Of a DNA stretch of 6,040 bases, positions 1 to 5,824 are shown piece by piece. The notes below the pieces were generated by a model that did no database searches, had not been told where the DNA came from, and saw nothing but the letters and a program-made list of their open reading frames with translations. The first letter of the stretch is position 1; each line of letters begins with the position of its first letter. The translations under genes and the position numbers were made by a program. Origin of the DNA: Gammaproteobacteria bacterium (GTDB taxonomy: Bacteria > Pseudomonadota > Gammaproteobacteria > UBA9214); contig DMKK01000156.1 in NCBI GenBank assembly GCA_003454335.1, positions 1-6,040 of the forward strand, given 5' to 3'.

Positions 1-37
1 TAGAAAGGAACTTCAGTCTAATGAACGTGCAGCCTTT

Positions 38-211
38 ATGGCGGAATACCACTGCACGTATGTGCCAAGCGTATCATGGCTTTTTACGGTTAATCTCGCC
101 CAGCGGAAAGGGAGCCACTTGCTGGTTAATCACATTGATGATTTACGTCAGGCTTTTTGCTACATCAAACGAAAATATCCGTGCCGGATGGATGCGGTAG
201 TGGTTTTACCT
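38..211 (+). pseudogene. Truncated REP-associated tyrosine transposase (RAYT, Y1 HUH family), N-terminal remnant
   Basis: Codons 1-58 read like the N-terminus of RAYT proteins, single-strand transposases of the Y1/IS200-like HUH family that are linked to REP palindromes. The recognisable pieces are MAEY followed by YVP, then FTVNLAQRK at residues 16-24, HIDDLRQAF at 32-40, and MDAVVVLP at 51-58. In intact members this last strand is followed directly by DHLH, the metal-binding HUH pair. Here it reads IRYSEPL instead, and similarity stops. Family members usually run to about 150 residues or more, so most of the catalytic domain, including HUH and the tyrosine helix, is missing. The frame stays open to position 403, but that part is antisense to the Sel1-repeat gene and is not RAYT-like. 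The glycines normally found after YVP are also gone (SVSW). I infer a dead remnant. The family call rests on motif memory. Confidence 0.72.
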
Positions 212-264
212 ATTCGTTACTCAGAGCCTCTTACGTGGGCTACGCAGGTTGTTCCACCGTCTTC

Positions 265-1557
265 TTACTTCCCGGATGCCAGTGTATGCGGGCTGACAAG
301 CACGAAGGTGTGGATCTTGTTCTTCAGGCATGAGACGGTGCCGCTGTCTTTCAGTTGGCATTCGAGCGCATGTTCCTTGCCCCAGCCTGCTTTTACTTTA
401 TAGGTGCTTCCTGCGTTATCATCTTCACCGCCGATTTCTTCATCATCTGTACTGATATCAATGTTGTCTGTGGCGCCTGAATCAACAACCAGATTTCGGT
501 ATGTTACCTTGAACGACCCGTCTTCCGAGAAACCTTTCATGACGGACTTTGTCTTGAACTTGATAATGTTGTTGCCGCTTTTCCGGGTTTGGTTGTCGCT
601 GTAACAGACGATGTTGTCTTCCTCTGTTCGGCAATTATTGATCGCAGAGGGGAGGTAGGCGACCGGTTTGTTGTCGCGGTTCCATGCGGCAACCATAAGG
701 TCCTCGATAGAGAACCCAGGGGTTTTCTCCGGTTCTTCGGTTTTCGCGGTTTCGGTCCTGACTTTATTGGTCTTTGTTTTTTTCAGCTTGGTTTTTTTCG
801 CTCTGGCAACAACGGGTTTTATCTGTTTGACCGCAACTTTTTCCACGGCGGCAGGCTTGTTCTTTTCAGCTTTTTTTATTTTCATTTTTTCCGACACATC
901 GATCATCTCTCCGCGTGCCTGATTGAAGCCGCCATCAACAGCCCTGGTAAACCATTCCAGTGAAGTAGTGTAGTTCTGTTTTACACCAGAGCCTGATGCA
1001 TACATCTTGCCAAGGTAGTACTGTGAGGCTGGATGGTTCTGTTCAGCGGCAGCCTTGAACCATTTGAATGCAGTCTTTCTGCTCCTGTTTACGCCGGTTC
1101 CTTCGTAGTAATTCAATCCGAGTTTGTACTCTGCCTTTGCATAACCCTGTTGGGCTGCGTTTTCGAAGGCTTCGCTTGCCTTGTCATGGTTGCTGCTGAC
1201 ACCTGCTCCTTCTGTGTACATCTTGCCGAGTTTGTACTGGTTTTCGGCGTCACCCTTGTCAGCCAGTGCCAGTGTTTTCCTGAAGCGTTCTTCATTTGCT
1301 TCAAGTATCTTCAGGCGACTGACTGCTTTCTGGTTTTTCTGTGCAGCAGATTTCTGGTACCACTCAATGGCCTTGCTTAAATCCGGGGATACTCCGCGTC
1401 CGTTCTGATACATGGATGCCACATCAAACTGGGCGTTGCTGTTACCCTGCCTGGCTTCCTGTAGTTTTTCGTTGAACAGGGACTGCCAAATATCATTGCC
1501 GCCTGTGGCAACAGTGGAGAGAAGCAGTAAGGTCAGGATCAGGACGGTTCTTTTCAT
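265..1557 (-). CDS. Exported Sel1-like repeat protein with lysine-rich linker and cysteine-containing C-terminal domain
   Basis: This is a 430-residue protein of unknown specific function. Residues 1-19 form a signal peptide: MKRT, a leucine-rich core, then ATG before Gly20 as the likely cleavage site. I therefore place it in the periplasm or envelope. Four Sel1-like repeats (TPR-related helical hairpins) follow at about 39-74, 102-137, 138-173 and 174-209, with motifs such as YKLGKMYTEGAGV and AFKWFKAAAEQ. These repeats usually serve as protein-binding scaffolds. Residues 222-272 are a Lys/Ala/Thr-rich, probably disordered linker. Residues 300-425 form a separate domain, probably beta-rich, holding all four cysteines (309, 318, 400, 410). 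An acidic loop lies at 370-380 and a WGKEHALEC motif at 392-400. I recognise no named family for it. The ATG is preceded by AGGT seven bases upstream, a modest ribosome site. No convincing terminator follows. The linker is strikingly AT-rich compared with acs and gluQ. Confidence 0.9.
   Translation of the reverse strand: MKRTVLILTLLLLSTVATGGNDIWQSLFNEKLQEARQGNSNAQFDVASMYQNGRGVSPDLSKAIEWYQKSAAQKNQKAVSRLKILEANEERFRKTLALADKGDAENQYKLGKMYTEGAGVSSNHDKASEAFENAAQQGYAKAEYKLGLNYYEGTGVNRSRKTAFKWFKAAAEQNHPASQYYLGKMYASGSGVKQNYTTSLEWFTRAVDGGFNQARGEMIDVSEKMKIKKAEKNKPAAVEKVAVKQIKPVVARAKKTKLKKTKTNKVRTETAKTEEPEKTPGFSIEDLMVAAWNRDNKPVAYLPSAINNCRTEEDNIVCYSDNQTRKSGNNIIKFKTKSVMKGFSEDGSFKVTYRNLVVDSGATDNIDISTDDEEIGGEDDNAGSTYKVKAGWGKEHALECQLKDSGTVSCLKNKIHTFVLVSPHTLASGK
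931..1443 (-). repeat. Four Sel1-like repeat units within the exported repeat protein
   Basis: This stretch encodes residues 39-209. Each unit is about 36 residues with the pattern A-x-x-x-L/V-G/A-x-M/N-Y-x-x-G-x-G-V, then a spacer, then A-x-x-W/A-F/Y-x-x-A-A. The first unit is separated from the second by a 27-residue helical insert (about 75-101). Units 2 to 4 are directly contiguous. The repeats are divergent at DNA level, so they are old protein repeats and not recent tandem duplications. Confidence 0.85.
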
Positions 1558-1812
1558 GGTTGTTACCTGCGGATAGATAAATGCATGATTCGCATACTTT
1601 TAATATGAAATATATCGACGTCTGGCAGCCATGCTTGAGTGGACGAAAGAAGCAGAATTACATAATCAATAATAAACAACAGGATAGCGCAAATACCTCA
1701 CTATAAGTATGACGCCTGGTGTTCGTTTTCCGGACGTGAGTGGATTCCCCGTCGAAGGCAGCGTGATTCAGCGTTTATGCTGATTGGCGCACATGCGGGC
1801 AATATTTGTGAG
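1558..1812. other. Intergenic region without a recognisable gene
   Basis: These 255 bp separate the YheT-type hydrolase stop from the Sel1-repeat gene start. The half nearest the Sel1-repeat gene (about 1590-1700) is AT-rich and presumably holds its promoter, but I could not find a well-spaced -35/-10 pair. A TATATT and nearby AT-rich words lie about 50 bp upstream of the start codon without a good -35 partner. A 5-bp hairpin at 1768-1783 has no following U-run, so it is not a convincing terminator for the hydrolase. Confidence 0.5.
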
Positions 1813-2772
1813 CTAACGGAATGCAGCCAGATGTTGCAGGATGCGTTGCTCGAGCCAGTAGCTCGGCTGCAAGGGGTTCCAGCCGGATACATAGCCAACA
1901 TGGCCACCGCGACGGGATACTTCCAGGGTGACTGTATTGCTCAGGTCGGCCTCGTGAGGAAGTGCATCCTCAGGAAGAAACGGGTCATCTCTTGCCTGCA
2001 GCATCAGGGTCGGTACGGTAATGTTCTTTAAAAATTGTTTACTACTGGAGCGTTCGTAATAGTCGTCAACGCCACTGAATCCATGCAGCGGGGCAGTAAT
2101 GGCCTGATCGAATTGCCTGAACGTGCGTAATTCCGCAAGGCGTTCAGCCGGAAACGGCATGGTATGCAGCCTTGCCTTGGTGGCCACTGATGCCCTGAGT
2201 TTCTGCAACAGGTGTTGCTGATAAATCCGGGACAGTCCCCGTTCAAGGGTCAGTGCGGCGCAGTTCAGTTCGAACGGGACGGAGATGGTGACGGCTGTGA
2301 CCGGTGGTGCCGCACTGCCTTGTTCTCCCAACCACTTGAGCAGCACGTTGCCGCCCAGTGAGTAACCGATGGCTGCAATTTTCTTTTCCGGATGTTGTTG
2401 GTCAATATGCTGCATGATGAAATCAAGATCGCCAGTCTCGCCTGAATGATAACTGCGGGGTAGTCGGTTTGGTTCTCCGCTGCGGCCACGGAAGTACATC
2501 AGTGCGGCAGTGTGACCATCCCGGGCCAACGCAGAAAGTATGCCAGCCGTGTAGTGTGAATCGATTGAACCTTCCAGGCCATGCAGAATTAATACACACA
2601 TGCCATCCGTTTGCCGGGTCCAGTCCAGGTCAACAAAGTCCCCGTCGGGTAATTCAATCCGCTCGCGAGTAAGTTGCGGTGCCTTGCGCGGGCGAAACAG
2701 TGACGGATAGAGTGTTTGCAAGTGCGGGCCAGGCAGCCACCATGCCGGGCGGAACGCACTGCGGGTAATCAT
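1813..2772 (-). CDS. YheT-family alpha/beta hydrolase
   Basis: This 319-residue protein has the layout of the YheT/UPF0017 branch of alpha/beta hydrolases, related to ABHD1/2/3 and plant EMB8 proteins. Its length is close to E. coli YheT. The N-terminal signature PAWWLPGPHLQTLYP (residues 9-23) is typical. HGLEGS at 64-69 supplies the oxyanion region, and YFRGRSGEPNR at 93-103 is a family hallmark. The nucleophile elbow is GYSLGGN with Ser138. The acid is probably Asp263 in ARDDPFLP, and the base is His291 in GGHVGYV. The triad is therefore complete and the enzyme probably active and cytoplasmic, but the substrate is unknown (an ester or lipid hydrolase is inferred). The start is fixed by an in-frame TAA five codons upstream; no strong Shine-Dalgarno is visible. 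It lies 47 bp after acs on the same strand with no terminator between, so cotranscription is likely. Confidence 0.92.
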   Translation of the reverse strand: MITRSAFRPAWWLPGPHLQTLYPSLFRPRKAPQLTRERIELPDGDFVDLDWTRQTDGMCVLILHGLEGSIDSHYTAGILSALARDGHTAALMYFRGRSGEPNRLPRSYHSGETGDLDFIMQHIDQQHPEKKIAAIGYSLGGNVLLKWLGEQGSAAPPVTAVTISVPFELNCAALTLERGLSRIYQQHLLQKLRASVATKARLHTMPFPAERLAELRTFRQFDQAITAPLHGFSGVDDYYERSSSKQFLKNITVPTLMLQARDDPFLPEDALPHEADLSNTVTLEVSRRGGHVGYVSGWNPLQPSYWLEQRILQHLAAFR

Positions 2773-2819
2773 TTGCTGGTGTACTTAATGGCCTGCGGAT
2801 ACAGTGGCACTTTGGTTGT

Positions 2820-4757
2820 CTAGGTGGCGACCCGATTTGCTATCAAGTCGTCAACCACGCTTGGGTCTGCCAGTGTGGATGTGTCACCCAGCGAGTCCAT
2901 TTCATTAGCGGCAATCTTACGAAGAATGCGGCGCATGATTTTTCCGGAGCGCGTCTTTGGCAATCCCGGAGCCCACTGGATAATGTCCGGTGTGGCGATT
3001 GGCCCGATTTCCTTGCGTACGTGCCCGACCAGTTCCTTGCGCAGTTCTTCCGTGGGTTCCACGCCATTGATGAGCGTGACGTAGGCATAGATTCCCTGAC
3101 CCTTGATGTCGTGCGGGTAACCGACAATAGCTGCTTCTGCAACCGAATCATGAAGAACCAGCGCGCTTTCAAGTTCCGCGGTACCGAGATTATGACCTGA
3201 GACAATCAGGACATCATCGACGCGCCCGGTAATCCAGTAGTCGCCGTCGGCATCGCGGCGGGCACCGTCACCGGTAAAATATTTGCCCGGGAAGGCGCTG
3301 AAGTAGGTATCAATAAACCGCTGGTGATCTCCGTAGACGGTACGCATTTGTCCCGGCCACGGCTGTGTTATCACGAGGTTGCCCTCGGCCGCATCTTCAA
3401 GCGTATTGCCTTCGTTATCAACAATCGCAGGTTTTACACCAAAGAACGGGCGTGTGGCAGAGCCTGGTTTCATTGTTACCGCCCCGGGTACGCCGGTAAT
3501 CATGTGACCACCGGTTTCAGTTTGCCACCAGGTGTCCACAATGGGGCAGCGCGCATTGCCAACGCTGTGGTAGTACCACTCCCATGCTTCCGGGTTTATC
3601 GGTTCTCCCACGGTGCCGAGCAGCCGCAGGCTTGCGCGTGAGGTCTTGTTGACCGGTTCATCTCCCATGCGCATCAGGGCGCGCAGGGCAGTGGGTGCCG
3701 TGTAGAACGTGTTGACCTTGTGCTTGTCACAGACCTGCCAGAAACGGGAGGCATCCGGGTAGGTCGGTACGCCTTCAAACACCAGCGAAATGGCGCCGTT
3801 GCTTAAGGGGCCATAGACAATATAGGAGTGACCGGTGATCCAGCCGACATCTGCCGTACACCAGTAGATGTCACCATCATGGTAATCGAACACGTATTTG
3901 TGTGTGATGGCTGCATACAGCAAATATCCGCCCGTGGTGTGCATGACTCCTTTTGGCTTGCCCGTGGACCCGGATGTGTAGAGGATGAAGAGCGGGTCCT
4001 CGGCATCCATCTGCTCGGGTGGACAATCGGCAGAAACACCGGCGGCTGCCTCGTGGTACCAGATGTCGCGTTCTTCATGCCAGCCAATACCTGCAGCAGT
4101 ACGGCGCACGACGATCACGCTATGCACGTTCGGGCAGGATTGCAGGGCCTTATCGACATTGGCCTTGAGCGGGACCGGTTTGCCCCCGCGGATACCTTCA
4201 TCGGCAGTAATTACCGCCTGGCAGTCAGAGTCCAGGATGCGGTCCTTGATGGATTCCGGAGAAAAGCCGCCAAACACAACTGAATGTACTGCGCCAATGC
4301 GGGCACAGGCGAGCATGGCATAGACGGCCTCCGGAATCATCGGCATGTAGATGCAGACACGGTCACCCTTCTTTACATTACGTGATTTGAGCACGTTTGC
4401 CATGCGGCAAACATGTTCATGCAATTCATTGTAGGTGATGCGGTCGTCATCGGCCGGGTCATCACCTTCCCAGATCAGGGCGGTCTGGTCGCCGCGGGTT
4501 TCGAGGTGCCGGTCTACGCAGTTGTAACAGGCGTTCAGTTTTGCCCCTTCAAACCAGCGGATATATCCCTTGCTGTAGTCCCAGTCAAGTACTGTGTCCC
4601 AGGGTTTGTCCCAGTCCAGAAACTTTTCTGCCTGTTCGGCCCAGAAGCCGGCAGGGTCACTGATGGATTTTTCATACATCGCCTTGTATGAAGCTTCATC
4701 CAGTAGGGCGTTCCGGGCAAAGGCTTCCGGTACGTTATATGTCTTGCTGTCTGACAT
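2820..4757 (-). CDS. acs: Acetyl-CoA synthetase, AMP-forming
   Basis: This cytoplasmic enzyme converts acetate, ATP and CoA to acetyl-CoA, AMP and pyrophosphate by way of acetyl-AMP. Its 645 residues match the full family length (about 650). An ACAS N-terminal segment occupies roughly 20-80. The ATP-binding loop is YTSGSTGKPKG at 260-270, and the conserved WWQTETGG lies at 410-417. Trp411 in it, with Ile307, Thr308 and Val383, forms the small acetate pocket, which marks an acetate enzyme over longer-acyl relatives. The hinge motif GRVDDV starts at 511 with Asp514. The catalytic lysine is Lys606 in KTRSGKIMRR, the residue that protein acetyltransferases modify to switch Acs off. Asn523 stands where most bacterial enzymes have Arg in SGHRLGT. 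The start has AGGAG seven bases upstream. A sigma-70-like promoter lies in the gap behind gluQ. The hydrolase gene follows 47 bp downstream. Identification is close to certain. Confidence 0.98.
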   Translation of the reverse strand: MSDSKTYNVPEAFARNALLDEASYKAMYEKSISDPAGFWAEQAEKFLDWDKPWDTVLDWDYSKGYIRWFEGAKLNACYNCVDRHLETRGDQTALIWEGDDPADDDRITYNELHEHVCRMANVLKSRNVKKGDRVCIYMPMIPEAVYAMLACARIGAVHSVVFGGFSPESIKDRILDSDCQAVITADEGIRGGKPVPLKANVDKALQSCPNVHSVIVVRRTAAGIGWHEERDIWYHEAAAGVSADCPPEQMDAEDPLFILYTSGSTGKPKGVMHTTGGYLLYAAITHKYVFDYHDGDIYWCTADVGWITGHSYIVYGPLSNGAISLVFEGVPTYPDASRFWQVCDKHKVNTFYTAPTALRALMRMGDEPVNKTSRASLRLLGTVGEPINPEAWEWYYHSVGNARCPIVDTWWQTETGGHMITGVPGAVTMKPGSATRPFFGVKPAIVDNEGNTLEDAAEGNLVITQPWPGQMRTVYGDHQRFIDTYFSAFPGKYFTGDGARRDADGDYWITGRVDDVLIVSGHNLGTAELESALVLHDSVAEAAIVGYPHDIKGQGIYAYVTLINGVEPTEELRKELVGHVRKEIGPIATPDIIQWAPGLPKTRSGKIMRRILRKIAANEMDSLGDTSTLADPSVVDDLIANRVAT

Positions 4758-4807
4758 GGGGCTGCTCCTGGTGTTGTTATTTCCGGTGAGTTGCGCGCTG
4801 CTTGTCG

Positions 4808-4835
4808 ATTATAGTCATGATAATTTCTGTGCCAA
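4808..4835 (-). promoter_or_regulatory. Sigma-70-type promoter for acs
   Basis: On the minus strand TTGGCA (4830-4835) is followed after 16 bp by a perfect TATAAT (4808-4813). Transcription would start near 4801, giving a leader of about 44 nt before the acs ATG at 4757, with AGGAG (4765-4769) as ribosome site. The promoter sits in the 86-bp gap just past the gluQ stop codon, so acs can be expressed independently of gluQ. The sequence match is seen directly; activity and start site are inferred. Confidence 0.72.
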
Positions 4836-4843
4836 CCGTGTAT

Positions 4844-5776
4844 TCATGACCTCGATACCGATTCGGTGTATTGCACGGGAGCAGGTAATACCTGGTATGC
4901 GGGTATTGCGCTGGTATCCCAGTGATTTGCGGCCCATGTCCATATTTCGTCCAGGCTGGCATCCTGCGGCGAATCGGGCAACGCCTGGTGCAGGAAACGG
5001 AGTACATCCAGTACGGCACGGTTACTGTCGTCCACGGTTATTGGTGGTGCAAAACTCTGTTTGCTCAGCTTGGCGTTGCTGGCATCAGTGGCGATCGGTA
5101 AATGCAGATAGGCAGGTGTTGGCAGGTTCAGTAGCTGTTGCAGATATATCTGCCGTGGCGTTGACGCGAGTAAATCCGAACCACGCACGACCTGGTTGAT
5201 ACCCTGATCGGCATCATCGACGACCACCGCCAGCTGGTAGGCAATCAGCTGGTCTGCGCGTCTGACAATAAAGTCACCCGTGTCCGTCTGCAGTTGCTGG
5301 AGCAGGCCGGCCTGTAGCCGGTCCTGCATACTGATGGCCGTATTGTTCACCCGCACACGGATGGAACGGGGACTGCGTCCTGCCGGTAAGCCATTACGGC
5401 AGGTTCCGGGATAAATGGCGCCGGCCGGTGTGTGGATAGCGCTGTCCGCTACTTCCTTGCGGGTGCAGCCGCAGTCATAGAGATATCCCTGTTGTTGCAG
5501 TTCGGCCAGTGCTTCCTTGTACAGGTGGGTGCGCTTGCTCTGATAGATGACCGGCCCATCCCATGTCATGTGCAGCAGTTCCAGTGTTCTTAAAATATCA
5601 TCCGTGGCGCCGGCGACTTCCCGCGGCGTGTCTAAATCTTCGACCCGGAGTAACCACTCACCCTGATGATGACGGGCGTCAAGATAGCTTCCAACGGCGG
5701 CGACCAGGGAACCAAAATGCAGTGGTCCGGTAGGTGAGGGTGCAAAGCGTCCGCGGTAGCTGGCCGGTGTTTGCAT
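4844..5776 (-). CDS. gluQ: Glutamyl-Q tRNA(Asp) synthetase (GluQRS)
   Basis: GluQRS is a shortened paralogue of glutamyl-tRNA synthetase. It activates glutamate and attaches it to the queuosine at position 34 of tRNA-Asp instead of to the tRNA 3' end. The 310 residues match E. coli YadB/GluQ (about 300) and lack an anticodon-binding domain. GRFAPSPTGPLHFGSL at 9-24 carries the HIGH-like element (HFGS). RVEDLDTPR at 44-52 is the conserved glutamate and ATP-site segment. The zinc site typical of this family is visible as Cys102, Cys104, Tyr122 and Cys126. VVRGSDLL lies at 196-203, and KLSKQ at 236-240 replaces KMSKS. An in-frame TAA immediately before the ATG fixes the start; no good Shine-Dalgarno is seen. 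The upstream neighbour is a STAS-domain gene and not dksA, which precedes gluQ in E. coli and many relatives. No own promoter is evident, so it may be read from upstream. Confidence 0.96.
   Translation of the reverse strand: MQTPASYRGRFAPSPTGPLHFGSLVAAVGSYLDARHHQGEWLLRVEDLDTPREVAGATDDILRTLELLHMTWDGPVIYQSKRTHLYKEALAELQQQGYLYDCGCTRKEVADSAIHTPAGAIYPGTCRNGLPAGRSPRSIRVRVNNTAISMQDRLQAGLLQQLQTDTGDFIVRRADQLIAYQLAVVVDDADQGINQVVRGSDLLASTPRQIYLQQLLNLPTPAYLHLPIATDASNAKLSKQSFAPPITVDDSNRAVLDVLRFLHQALPDSPQDASLDEIWTWAANHWDTSAIPAYQVLPAPVQYTESVSRS
4882..4917. promoter_or_regulatory. Candidate operator: overlapping palindromes and ATACC repeats upstream of the acs promoter
   Basis: A 13-bp perfect palindrome, CAGGTAATACCTG (4882-4894), overlaps an 11-bp palindrome, ATACCTGGTAT (4888-4898). 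Two more GGTAT words follow at 4902 and 4913, about one helical turn apart. The block is centred roughly 90 to 110 bp upstream of the predicted acs start site, a normal distance for an activator. It lies inside the gluQ coding end, so codon use could produce part of the pattern. No regulator is identified by the sequence. Confidence 0.25.
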
Positions 5777-5824
5777 TTATGGCAGGACTTTCATGGCATA
5801 CCTTGCAGCTTCCCCTGACGGGGC

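Noticed and set aside
25..59. An 8-bp perfect inverted repeat (ACGTGCAG / CTGCACGT) around the RAYT start codon
   Set aside because: Inverted repeats of this length with a 19-nt loop are expected several times by chance in 6 kb, and the gene appears dead.
589..963. A plus-strand open frame of 124 codons, Phe-rich and membrane-like
   Set aside because: It is the reverse complement of the lysine-rich linker; AAA/AAG codons read backwards give TTT/CTT, so the hydrophobic look is an artefact.
1631..1672. A 13-codon plus-strand frame beginning MLEWTKEAE, faintly like the start of PCP_red-type domains
   Set aside because: It is far too short to support any family assignment and has no continuing similarity in other frames.
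1768..1783. A 5-bp hairpin (TCAGC / GCTGA) after the hydrolase gene as a terminator
   Set aside because: The stem is short and no U-run follows it in the direction of transcription.
3828..4283. A plus-strand open frame of 151 codons opposite acs
   Set aside because: It is a shadow of the acs coding sequence without recognisable protein motifs.
4818..4835. A sigma-54-like element (TTGGCAC) upstream of acs
   Set aside because: The required GC pair at -12 is replaced by AT, while the same bases fit a sigma-70 -35 with a perfect TATAAT 16 bp away.
4594..5199. A 201-codon plus-strand open frame across the acs/gluQ junction
   Set aside because: It is antisense to two clearly identified genes and shows no family motifs. 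Long antisense frames are common opposite GC-rich coding sequence.
5812..5823. A CCCC-TGAC-GGGG hairpin between the STAS gene and gluQ as a terminator
   Set aside because: It has only four base pairs, no U-run, and it overlaps the region right at the stop codon.
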